64,000 bases of DNA, taken from the NCBI RefSeq assembly GCF_018623055.1, contig NZ_CP076019.1, positions 1,674,001 to 1,738,000 on the forward strand, written 5' to 3'. Below are positions 33,858 to 41,610 of the stretch, in pieces. Numbering within the stretch: position 1 is the first letter of the stretch; each line of letters begins with the position of its first letter. The DNA comes from Halorubrum sp. 2020YC2 (lineage in GTDB: Archaea; Halobacteriota; Halobacteria; Halobacteriales; Haloferacaceae). Both the position numbers and the translations under genes were made by a program. The notes under the pieces are model-generated. The model saw only the letters and a program-made list of their open reading frames with translations, made no database searches and had not been told where the DNA came from.

Positions 33858-33881
33858 CTAATGGGGGTCGCGCGCCATTAG
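33858..33881. terminator. Hairpin after the NhaC gene
   Basis: CTAATGG (33858-33864) and CCATTAG (33875-33881) form a 7-bp stem with a 10-nt GC-rich loop 35 bp after the NhaC stop. There is no clear T-run behind it, so a terminator role is only likely from position. Confidence 0.35.
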
Positions 33882-34131
33882 TCCCCGCCCGAGTACTCCC
33901 CGATGGGAGCGATGATAGCGCGGAGAACCCAGGCGCGCGACACCGGTCGCTGACGCGACCCGCCCGTCGCCGCGCAGGCGACCGCCCGCCACGAGGGTTT
34001 CCCGGTTGACGCGGCACGCCGCCGGAGATGAGACCGGTCGTTAGTGTCGCGGGCGTACATTTCACGTATTGCAGTCCCCTCTCAACCCAGTCAACAGTAT
34101 ATTTTTGCGGGAGTAGCAGCAACGCCCATGT
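33882..34131. other. Gene-free segment with left 22-bp direct repeat
   Basis: No credible gene. It contains a small GGTCGC/GCGACC hairpin (33942-33961), the left copy of the 22-bp direct repeat (34042-34063), and the TATA element TATATTTTT (34098-34106) of the antitoxin gene. Confidence 0.55.
34042..34063 (+). repeat. Left 22-bp direct repeat of the TA cassette
   Basis: The sequence begins TAGTGTCGCGGGCGTAC and recurs exactly at 34855-34876. The two copies bracket the DUF433/PIN-like gene pair (813 bp apart). Confidence 0.9.
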
Positions 34132-34425
34132 ATGGCTGAGGGTGAATCGAGGCGGATCGCACGCGAGCTCATGAGCGAGCCCCACATTCGTGGCCGTCGA
34201 ATCAGCGTCCGGCAGGTGTACGCCCTCGTCGAAGACCGGGGTGAAAACCCCGAGACCGTTGCCGATCGGTACGATCTCGACGTAGCTGACGTGTACCACG
34301 CGCTGGCGTACTATCACGACCACCCACGAGAGATGCGTGAGGCCGAACGAGAGCGCGAAGACGCGATAGTGGACTTCCACGAGTCGATCGATCGTCCCGA
34401 AGGTATCGATCCGGACGCTGCCTGA
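34132..34425 (+). CDS. DUF433 family antitoxin-like protein
   Basis: 97 residues with the DUF433 helix-turn-helix pattern: MSEPHIRGRRISVRQVYALV (the P-x-IxGTRI-type entry), then PETVADRYDLDVADVYHALAYYHDHPREM. DUF433 proteins are VapB-like antitoxins partnered with DUF5615 PIN-like toxins. The toxin gene follows 1 bp later but carries an early stop codon. TATATTTTT at 34098-34106 is about 30 bp upstream. The pair has lower GC than its surroundings and sits between 22-bp direct repeats, so it was probably acquired as a unit. Confidence 0.88.
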   Translation: MAEGESRRIARELMSEPHIRGRRISVRQVYALVEDRGENPETVADRYDLDVADVYHALAYYHDHPREMREAEREREDAIVDFHESIDRPEGIDPDAA

Positions 34426-34426
34426 A

Positions 34427-34771
34427 ATGGGTGGATAGCGTTTTCTTCTCGACGAGAACATCGATCTAAAGACGGCGACGTATCTGGAGAAGGAAGGAAT
34501 CCACGCCGAGCACGTCCGTGATGCGCTCTGGCAGGGAGCCGATGACGAAGCGGACGTCCTGCCGTACGCGCGGGAACACCAACTGATCACCGTAACGAGT
34601 GAGGTGAAAGACTTCGGTGGACTACCACCAGATGCCCACGCAGGCATCGTTCTCCTCTACGACGATACGATGCCGGCGTATCAGGTCGCGGCTGGCCTTA
34701 TCACGATAGTCGATACGTATCCGACCCGAGAGGCGTTCGGTGGACGAGAAGAACTCGACCCGTGGATCTGA
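34427..34771 (+). pseudogene. DUF5615 PIN-like toxin gene with TAG at codon 4
   Basis: The frame from ATG 34427 reads Met-Gly-Gly-TAG-Arg-Phe-Leu-Leu-Asp-Glu-Asn. After the TAG (34436-34438) it stays open to TGA 34769-34771 and encodes a complete DUF5615 PIN-like nuclease: RFLLDENIDLKTATYLEKEG (acidic metal residues), AEHVRDALWQGADDEADVLPY, LITVTSEVKDFGGL and the tail EAFGGREELDPWI. One base change from a Tyr codon (TAC/TAT to TAG) explains the break, as family members often start with a Tyr/Arg-Phe-Leu-x-Asp-Glu-Asn segment. No suitable downstream start keeps the catalytic N-terminus, so the toxin should be inactive. Confidence 0.85.
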
Positions 34772-34854
34772 TCAGATACTCCAATTTCACAGCTATGAGG
34801 CCTTCAGAAAGGCTAATTCACTTTCACTAAGCCTACTAGTAGATTTTCGTCCGG

Positions 34855-34876
34855 TAGTGTCGCGGGCGTACATTTC
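34855..34876 (+). repeat. Right 22-bp direct repeat of the TA cassette
   Basis: Exact copy of 34042-34063, 83 bp after the toxin stop. Between toxin stop and repeat the DNA is AT-rich and gene-free. Confidence 0.9.
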
Positions 34877-34902
34877 CGCACTCCGAGAGCGACGGCGACC
34901 GG

Positions 34903-35973
34903 TCACTCCGAGTCTCGCAACACCATCGGCCCGACGGCGAGGGTGCGCTTCGCGAGGGTGAGGACGCGGAGCAGGTAGGAGACGAAAAGCGAGAACGGGA
35001 GGAGCGTGACCGCGAACGCGCCCGCGACGACGAGCGTCACGTGGTCGACCCCGAGGGTCCGTCCCGGGACCGTTCCGGCGCCGACGCCCGCCAGCATGAG
35101 GCCTGCGACGACCAACGCCGGCACCGCGGCGTAGAGGATCTGTCGCGAGAGGTCGATCAGCGCCCACTGGAAGTACAGGGTCTTGACGTGCTCGCGGGCG
35201 GGACCGAACAGCGACAGCGACTCCGTCAGTTCCCCGAGGAGGTCGCGCTCGTCGTCGGTGAGCGCCTCGTCGTGATTCCTGACGAGACGCTCGATCCCGC
35301 CTATCTTCGGGCCGTAGTCGAAGTTGATCGCGGCGAACACGACGTCGAAGGAGCCGAACTCGGCGCCGTCGAGCTGGCCGCGCACGGCGTCGGCGTTCTC
35401 GGTCACTCCCGCGGCGAGGTCGTCGACGTCGCCCCGAAGTGCGGCCCGGTCCGGTCCGTCGCCTTCCCGGTCGTCGACCAGGTCGCGGAGCTCTCGGGCG
35501 CGCTCCGCCGCGGCGTCGAGGATCGCGTCGAGGAACGCGGCCGGGTCCGTGGGGGTCGGCGCGCCCGTCAGGGCCGCGATGTCGTCCCGGACCGCGAGCG
35601 TGCCGTCCATGCGCTCCTGCTGGTCCCCGAGGGGGCCGTTCTCCTGTGTGAGCACGAGCTGGCCGATCGTGACGACGAGCGTCGCCCCCGTGACGATGGC
35701 CGTGATCATCGACGCGAACAGCGTCTCGATCGGGTCGCTCGCTCCGACCTTCTCCGCGAGCGGCGGCGAGAGGACGGCCGCGACGGCGACGAACGCGACG
35801 AAGACGGCGAGCGTCAGGACGGCGGCGACGACGAGCCGGTCCGCGCGCAACAACAGCCAGAGCTTCAGCCGGTTCTCGCCGGCGCGCTCGCGCATCGTGT
35901 CGGCGGTGTCCGTGTCGCTCTCGGCGTCGGGAGCGTCGTCCGTGCCCGACGTCGCCCCCGCCGGACCGGTCAT
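34903..35973 (-). CDS. Haloarchaeal membrane protein with cytosolic helical domain
   Basis: 356 residues from ATG 35973 (MTGPAGATSGTDD). Two membrane helices near residues 45-70 and 85-110, a soluble helical domain (about 120-275) with PAAFLDAILDAAAERARELRDLV, INFDYGPKIGGIERLVRNHDEAL and SLSLFGPAREHVKTLYFQWALID, then two more membrane helices ending YLLRVLTLAKRTLAVGPMVL. Related proteins occur throughout haloarchaea without assigned function. The start overlaps the stop of an upstream 72-codon ORF (ATGA), so it is the second gene of an operon. Confidence 0.75.
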   Translation of the reverse strand: MTGPAGATSGTDDAPDAESDTDTADTMRERAGENRLKLWLLLRADRLVVAAVLTLAVFVAFVAVAAVLSPPLAEKVGASDPIETLFASMITAIVTGATLVVTIGQLVLTQENGPLGDQQERMDGTLAVRDDIAALTGAPTPTDPAAFLDAILDAAAERARELRDLVDDREGDGPDRAALRGDVDDLAAGVTENADAVRGQLDGAEFGSFDVVFAAINFDYGPKIGGIERLVRNHDEALTDDERDLLGELTESLSLFGPAREHVKTLYFQWALIDLSRQILYAAVPALVVAGLMLAGVGAGTVPGRTLGVDHVTLVVAGAFAVTLLPFSLFVSYLLRVLTLAKRTLAVGPMVLRDSE

Positions 35974-36188
35974 CGCCGCCCGACGCACGCCGCGAGTTCG
36001 TCGGCGTCGCGCCCGGGACCGATCGCGGAACCGGTCGCCCGACCGCCGAGTCCGCCTTCGAACCCCTCCTCGAACGCGGTGCCGTGGCGACCGGGACACC
36101 CGTCGAGGGCGCCGAGAAATCCGGTCTCTACCGCCGCGTCGGCCCGAATCGCGTCCCGTCGGTTCAGACGCCTGTGGGGTTCGGTCAT
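35970..36188 (-). CDS. Small ORF translationally coupled to the membrane protein gene
   Basis: 72 residues (MTEPHRRLNRRDAIRADAAV start), with a Gly-rich acidic C-terminal half and no membrane segment. Support comes from layout: TTTTATTCCG on the minus strand (36212-36221) lies about 28 bp before its ATG, and its TGA overlaps the next ATG as ATGA. The sequence itself has no recognisable family, and its composition could also be that of a leader region. Confidence 0.55.
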   Translation of the reverse strand: MTEPHRRLNRRDAIRADAAVETGFLGALDGCPGRHGTAFEEGFEGGLGGRATGSAIGPGRDADELAACVGRR

Positions 36189-36369
36189 ACTCAGAGGGAT
36201 AACCTCCCATCGGAATAAAACTCGCCCGTGAGGGGAGCGGCGGCCGGCCGCGTCGACGCCGAATGGACCCGTATCGACGGCGTTCGAGCGGGCGTACCGC
36301 GAGTTCGCAACCGCGTGCGCGGAGCGAGCGCGCCGCAAGTCACAACCCGCGACTCCCCGAAGGAGAGGT

Positions 36370-37104
36370 ATGCCGACAGACGCCGGCGCCGCCGTCACCC
36401 TCGTCCGCAACGCCACCGTTCTCGCGACCGTCGACGGGACGACGTTCCTCGTCGACCCGCTGTTCGCCCCGCAGGGCGCGATGCCGCCGATCGACGACAC
36501 CCCGAACGACCGGAACAACCCGCTGGTCCCGATGCCCGATGTCGACCGCTCGCACGACGCGGTGATCGTCACCCACCGCCATCCGGACCACTTCGACGAC
36601 GCCGCGAGGGAGGAACTCGGCGCCGACGTGCCGCTGTTCTGCCAGCCCGCGGAAGCCGATGAGTTCGTCGAAGAGGGGTTCACCGACGTGCGACCGGTCG
36701 ACGAGGAGGCGTCCTTCGACGGTGTCACGCTCCACCGGACGCCCGGCCGACACGGCCACGGGGAGTTGGCCGAGCGGATGGGTCCCGTCTCCGGGTTCGT
36801 CCTCGACGCCGAGGAGACGCTGTACCTCGCCGGCGACACGGTCTGGTACGGGCCGGTCGCGGAGACGCTGGACCGGTACGACCCCGACTCGGTCGTCCTC
36901 AACGGCGGCGCGGCGCGGTTCAATCAGGGCGAGCCGATCACGATGGGCGTCGACGACGTGACCGCCGTGCGCGACGCCACCGACGCCGCGGTCGCCGTGG
37001 TCCACATGGAGGCGATCAACCACTGCCTGCTCTCGCGCGAGGAGCTCCGGGCCGAGACGGAGGACGTGCTGGTGCCTGAGGACGGCGAGCGGATCGAGTG
37101 CTGA
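36370..37104 (+). CDS. UlaG/RNase Z-like metallo-beta-lactamase fold hydrolase
   Basis: 244 residues of the MBL superfamily. Metal motifs: VTHRHPDHFDDAA (HxHxDH) near residue 62, HGHGELAERMG near 125, LYLAGDTVWYGPV (Asp) near 153, and the final VHMEAINHCL (His) near 220. No signal peptide, so it acts in the cytoplasm. The family includes UlaG-type lactonases and phosphodiesterases; the substrate is unknown. It is the last chromosomal gene before the integrated element, ending 28 bp before the left attachment sequence. Confidence 0.88.
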   Translation: MPTDAGAAVTLVRNATVLATVDGTTFLVDPLFAPQGAMPPIDDTPNDRNNPLVPMPDVDRSHDAVIVTHRHPDHFDDAAREELGADVPLFCQPAEADEFVEEGFTDVRPVDEEASFDGVTLHRTPGRHGHGELAERMGPVSGFVLDAEETLYLAGDTVWYGPVAETLDRYDPDSVVLNGGAARFNQGEPITMGVDDVTAVRDATDAAVAVVHMEAINHCLLSREELRAETEDVLVPEDGERIEC

Positions 37105-37131
37105 TCGGTTCGGCACTCCGTTCGTCGGAAA

Positions 37132-37175
37132 AGGTCCGGGTGCGAGAATCGAACCCGCGTCTCAGCCTCCACAAG
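37132..37175 (-). repeat. Left attachment site (tRNA-His 3' fragment)
   Basis: 44 bp identical to 58091-58134. It ends inside the anticodon loop region; the next bases differ except for a short ATCCTTCAG match (minus strand, 37212-37220), which also occurs in the tRNA 5' half and may be chance or a trace of an older event. Confidence 0.92.
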
Positions 37176-37367
37176 CGCCCTCAGACCCAATTGCGATCTT
37201 CGGGCGCGAACTGAAGGATGGGACCTATACCGGTTCTCACCTAATACACAGGATACCACCCGATATAAAACAGCGCCTTTGTGCCGCAAGGGTCAACAAA
37301 GGTTCAGAGAGTTCTCCACCTCTCATCGAATACTTTGATATGATAACCGTCTGAACTACGACCATCT

Positions 37368-38450
37368 ATGGATGAGGACGCGGTGAAAGACTACGTCGAT
37401 CACGCCCAAGCGACTATTGAGGCGGCCCCACAGATGGATGAGGCCAACACGAAAGCCGCCGTTCTACGTGACTTTCTCGACCTTCTCGACTGGACGATCC
37501 CCGATAACACTCAACTGGAATACTCTGTCGAAGCTTTCGGGAAGACCTACAAGGTAGATTACGCCCTGATTCTGGACGGTACCCCCGTTGCCTTCCTCGA
37601 AGCCAAAGGCGTAGACACGTCGCTTACGGACAAGCACAGAAAGAAGTTGGAAGCCTATCTCAAGAACGAGGATGTAAACTTGGGTATCCTCACGAACGGA
37701 GAGGAATACGAGTTCTATCGGCGGGAAGTGGTTGACACCAAAGTCAACGTGAATACACTCGGGAGAACGGGCCTTCAAAGTCTTCCTGATAGGGTTACAA
37801 CACTAAGAGCATTCACCAAAGACGCGATCCAGAGCAACGAGTGGGAAAAGATTCTCAACCGAATCAAGGAACTCCGCGAAGCACGGACGACACTTGAAAG
37901 AGAGAAGGATGATTTAGCGACAGAAGTTGCGGAACTGTTCTCTGAGCGGATTTCGGGTAAGATCACTCCTCAGACGGAGTCGCAAGCAAAGGAGATGATT
38001 GACCGTCTAATCGATGATATTGAGAACGAAATCAATAGTGACGGAGATTCTCCTGAGCGAGACGATATAGAGGAATCACCTCAAGCTATAGTTGAGAAAG
38101 ATCAGACGAACTCTAACGGAGCTTATCAGATTACGTTCTTTGATGGAGAGAACGAGCTTGCGGAGTTCGGTGCGTCAAAACAGGCCGACGTGTTTATTGA
38201 GGCTGTGGATTACCTCGTCAGAAATCATAACCTCATCTCGGAACTTGAGCCACTTCCGTACATTCCGGGACGGACGCGCCCTATCATACATGACGAGAAC
38301 AGCTTTGAGGGAAAGCAGATGAAGCAACCTCGGGAACTTGCTGGCGGATATTATCTTGAAGTCAACCTAAGCTCTGGACAGAAGCAGAGGGAAATTGGTC
38401 GTTTAGTAGAAGTGTGTGACTGCTCTGTTCAGTTCGGCGGTGGTTGGTAG
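37368..38450 (+). CDS. HSDR_N-type restriction endonuclease-like protein
   Basis: 360 residues. The N-terminal 150 residues resemble the nuclease domain of type I HsdR: TKAAVLRDFLDLLDWTI, then YKVDYALILDGTPVAFLEAKG, a PD-(D/E)xK core with Asp near residue 63 and ExK near 74-76, then NLGILTNGEEYEFYRRE. A helical linker (KILNRIKELREARTTLE) follows, and the C-terminal 110 residues (AYQITFFDGENELAEFG) are a separate small domain of unknown role. It lacks a helicase. AT-rich GATATGATAA near 37336-37345 is about 27 bp before the ATG. It opens the cargo region and may be a modification-dependent or phage-directed nuclease. Confidence 0.8.
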   Translation: MDEDAVKDYVDHAQATIEAAPQMDEANTKAAVLRDFLDLLDWTIPDNTQLEYSVEAFGKTYKVDYALILDGTPVAFLEAKGVDTSLTDKHRKKLEAYLKNEDVNLGILTNGEEYEFYRREVVDTKVNVNTLGRTGLQSLPDRVTTLRAFTKDAIQSNEWEKILNRIKELREARTTLEREKDDLATEVAELFSERISGKITPQTESQAKEMIDRLIDDIENEINSDGDSPERDDIEESPQAIVEKDQTNSNGAYQITFFDGENELAEFGASKQADVFIEAVDYLVRNHNLISELEPLPYIPGRTRPIIHDENSFEGKQMKQPRELAGGYYLEVNLSSGQKQREIGRLVEVCDCSVQFGGGW

Positions 38451-38534
38451 TAAGTTCAGCTACACTGTCTGTAGCTTTACTGCCAATTCGTAAGTGATCG
38501 AAAACTGGATATGTCCCTGTCATAATGATTTGCC

Positions 38535-39995
38535 GTGGCAACGCTTCGCAATAAGACTACCAGTAAGGGTGTGATTGTTAGATGGAAGCCATATCCAGAT
38601 CACAATCGCCCAAGCACATATCAGGTCAAAACTAGGGCTGTATCATTTCTTGCGGAACTTGGATTTAGTGTTCCTAATCAAGGGGATGAGGTAGATGTTC
38701 CATGGGACATTTGCCGTCCACTCCGCGTATTAGGTGATCTACATTTCAAATCAGATAGTACTGGAGAAGTAGAGACAGATGATATTGGAGAAATAAACGA
38801 AGATTTTGCTCAAGATCTTTCAGAGTCCCAACGCGAAGATCTTAGACGATATATTGCTACACATGACAATTATCAAAAGCAGAGTTCCACACTCGCTGGT
38901 GAAATATCTTCATTACCAGAAGGCGATGAAGAAAATGATGAGAGTACTGATCTATATAAAAACCAGTTACAGGAGGGGGATCGATTCGTAGCCACAATAG
39001 ATAGAATCAGCAACTCAGGAAATGGCATTGTCAACACAAATGAATCACACATCAATATTGGTCCTGTAAAACCGAATGCTGACGGGACAAAAGTAGGGGT
39101 GGAAATGTATTCTGGTGCTTCTGGTATCTGTATAACGGAAAGCGTTCGAGCCGAGAACTATACTTCGAACTTTTGGAGGGCAAATCGCCATCAGTTCCAC
39201 AAATTTGGAAAAGAGACTATTGACTCGGCGATGTTCTGCGAGGATTGTGGCTCAGTCGCACTGAAATCAGGAGAGAAATGGAAGTGTGGTACCTGTGGTA
39301 GTGAATTCCCACCTGACAACGCCGGTGGTAGTAGTGAAACTATAGACCTCGGTATAGCTGAATCCTCGGACCCGGGAGAAGTAATTGAAGGAGTAGCGGT
39401 TGTGTATGACTCTGAGAATAACTTCTGTTCAAGAAGAGAAAAAAGAATAAAAATCGTAGGAGATCAAGATCTTGGTACGGAGGTTGATGTAGAGATACAA
39501 TCTCGGCGAGATGGTTACGTAGTGGCCAAAGTGGTTGATTTATCCAATGAAAACAAGAATTCACCTCCAGAGGATACCACGACACAGAAATCTCTTGATG
39601 AACTAAGGAAAGAAGCTGAAGAAGCGGCTACTGATAACGTTTCAGCCACCGTAAGTAAATCGAGTTCTACGACAACTCGTTATTCACGGTCACAAGAAAT
39701 CAAGGATTATGTAAAAGCTCGTGCTGATGGTGTCTGCGAGGGTTGTAATGAACCAGCGCCATTCACCGACAAAAGCGGCGATCCATATCTCCAAGTTCAC
39801 CACATCCACGAACTAAGTGATGGAGGTTCTGACGCACCAGAGAATGTAGTAGCACTTTGCCCAAACTGTCACTATAGGGTTCATCACGGACAGGATGGTG
39901 AGAGTTATAACCAAGAATTGTCGTCTGAATCTGATGAGCAGAATAATGATGGGGGTTTGTCCTCCTTACTTGAGGAAATATCTGAAAGCAATTAG
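38535..39995 (+). CDS. TRAM / zinc-ribbon / HNH endonuclease
   Basis: 486 residues starting GTG 38535 (MATLRNKTTSKGVIVRW). An N-terminal stretch of unknown fold is followed by a TRAM-like OB domain (GDRFVATIDRISNSGNGIV...SGASGIC, about residues 145-205), a zinc ribbon (CEDCG...CGTCG, about 233-257), a possible second TRAM-like repeat (GEVIEGVAVVYDSENNFC, about 275-330), and a C-terminal HNH nuclease: CEGCNEPAPF...LQVHHIHELSDGGSD...NVVALCPNCHYRVHHG (about 400-455). HNH plus RNA/DNA-binding modules suggests a restriction factor of the type IV or solitary kind. It is AT-rich compared with the chromosome and sits between two restriction loci. Confidence 0.82.
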   Translation: MATLRNKTTSKGVIVRWKPYPDHNRPSTYQVKTRAVSFLAELGFSVPNQGDEVDVPWDICRPLRVLGDLHFKSDSTGEVETDDIGEINEDFAQDLSESQREDLRRYIATHDNYQKQSSTLAGEISSLPEGDEENDESTDLYKNQLQEGDRFVATIDRISNSGNGIVNTNESHINIGPVKPNADGTKVGVEMYSGASGICITESVRAENYTSNFWRANRHQFHKFGKETIDSAMFCEDCGSVALKSGEKWKCGTCGSEFPPDNAGGSSETIDLGIAESSDPGEVIEGVAVVYDSENNFCSRREKRIKIVGDQDLGTEVDVEIQSRRDGYVVAKVVDLSNENKNSPPEDTTTQKSLDELRKEAEEAATDNVSATVSKSSSTTTRYSRSQEIKDYVKARADGVCEGCNEPAPFTDKSGDPYLQVHHIHELSDGGSDAPENVVALCPNCHYRVHHGQDGESYNQELSSESDEQNNDGGLSSLLEEISESN

Positions 39996-40104
39996 TCGTT
40001 TGAGGTGCCTCCATTAGTTCTTAGGTCTACTTTTTGTACCACTATCTCCTCCGACTATTACTCACACCACAGGAGATATGACCCCCTGAACACACTACTC
40101 CTCT

Positions 40105-41610
40105 ATGTCGCTGTCACTCCCCGACCTCGATTCTCACCTCTTCAAATGTGCCGACATAATTCGGGACGCCGTCGATCCAACCGACTACAAAGAGTTCATT
40201 CTCCCGCTCGTCTACTATAAGGCGATCTCCGACGAGTACGAGAAGCAATACCAAGAAAACGTTGAGAAGTACGGTGACGAAGACCTCGCCCGACGCCCGA
40301 AACTCTACGACGTTCCCGTTGTTCCCGAAGGCTACCTGTGGGAAGACCTCCGGAGCGTTAGCGACAACGTTGACCAAGCGCTGAACGAGGCTTTCGACGC
40401 CGTCACCGATGCGAACCCCGAGCTACAAGGCGTCTTCCGGGCCGACTACATCGACGCCGACGCCCTTGACGACGATCGCCTCGGGAAACTGGTCGAACAC
40501 CTCTCCACACACGACCTCGACCGAGACAGTATCCCGCCGGATATGCTCGGAGAGGCGTACATGGATCTCGTCCGTCAGTTTGCCGAAGAAGAAGGGAAAT
40601 CGGGCGGCCAATTCTTCACGCCGCCGCATATTGTCAACCTGTGTGTGCGGCTCGTAGACGACTTTGAGGACGGTCAAACGTTCCACGACCCAACGGTCGG
40701 ATCCGGGGGAATGCTCATTGAGGCGGCTCGCTACTACCGTGAGGAGCAAGGTGGTGACCCCGAGAAGCTCCGGTTCTCCGGACAAGAGATTAATCCGGAC
40801 ATTGCCGCGATCGCGAAGATGAACCTCTCCATCCACGGATTGAATGGGACCATCGAGCGTGAGGACTCTCTCTCGAAGCCAGCGTTTACCAATGAGGACG
40901 AAAACGAACTCACTCGGTTCGATCGGGTTCTCGCCAACTTCCCCTTCTCGGCGGATTGGGCGAAAGACGAACTACAGGATGACCCTTACAATCGATTCGA
41001 TTGGCACGAGAAGCTTCCCCGAGCAGACCGTGGCGATTATGCCTTTATTCAGCACATCGCAAAACAACTGAAGCGTCCCGAAGATGATGGGAACGGCGGG
41101 AAAGCGGCCATCGTTATCCCTCACGGCGTTCTGTTCCGGAAACACGAGAGTCGGTATCGAAAGTCGATGTTGGAGAACGACATGGTGGAGGCGATTGTCG
41201 GCCTCCCCGAAAACCTATTCCAGAACAATTCGATCCCTTCGGCTGTCCTCGTGCTGAATACGAACAAGCCAGAGGATCGGGAGAACGAAGTACAGTTCGT
41301 TCACGCCGCTGATGAGGACTTCTACACCGAACTCTCGAATCAAAACGAACTAACCGAGGACGGGCTTGACCACATTATTGAGAACTTCCGTGGGTGGTCA
41401 ACCGAAGAAAGGGTGAGCCGAACTGTCTCATTGGACGAGATCCGGGAGAACGATTATAATCTCAATATTGCGCTCTACGTGGACACGACTGAGCCTGAAG
41501 AAGACATAGATGTAAAAGAAGAACTAGCTAAATTACGGGAGTTACAATCTGAGCGTGATGAGATTGAGGCGACGATGACAGAGCATATGGAGGCGCTGGA
41601 TTATGAGTAA
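40105..41610 (+). CDS. hsdM: Type I restriction-modification, methyltransferase subunit HsdM
   Basis: 501 residues. The N-terminal helical domain is SHLFKCADIIRDAVDPTDYKEFILPLVYYK. Motif I reads FFTPPHIVNLCVRLVDDF...FHDPTVGSGGMLIEAARYY, and motif IV reads DRVLANFPFSADW. The second position of the N-P-P-F/Y motif is Phe here, a variant to be noted. The C-terminus carries a coiled coil (ELAKLRELQSERDEIEATM) for HsdS contact. hsdS starts inside its end with an 8-bp overlap. The complex methylates adenine at a bipartite target. Confidence 0.95.
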   Translation: MSLSLPDLDSHLFKCADIIRDAVDPTDYKEFILPLVYYKAISDEYEKQYQENVEKYGDEDLARRPKLYDVPVVPEGYLWEDLRSVSDNVDQALNEAFDAVTDANPELQGVFRADYIDADALDDDRLGKLVEHLSTHDLDRDSIPPDMLGEAYMDLVRQFAEEEGKSGGQFFTPPHIVNLCVRLVDDFEDGQTFHDPTVGSGGMLIEAARYYREEQGGDPEKLRFSGQEINPDIAAIAKMNLSIHGLNGTIEREDSLSKPAFTNEDENELTRFDRVLANFPFSADWAKDELQDDPYNRFDWHEKLPRADRGDYAFIQHIAKQLKRPEDDGNGGKAAIVIPHGVLFRKHESRYRKSMLENDMVEAIVGLPENLFQNNSIPSAVLVLNTNKPEDRENEVQFVHAADEDFYTELSNQNELTEDGLDHIIENFRGWSTEERVSRTVSLDEIRENDYNLNIALYVDTTEPEEDIDVKEELAKLRELQSERDEIEATMTEHMEALDYE

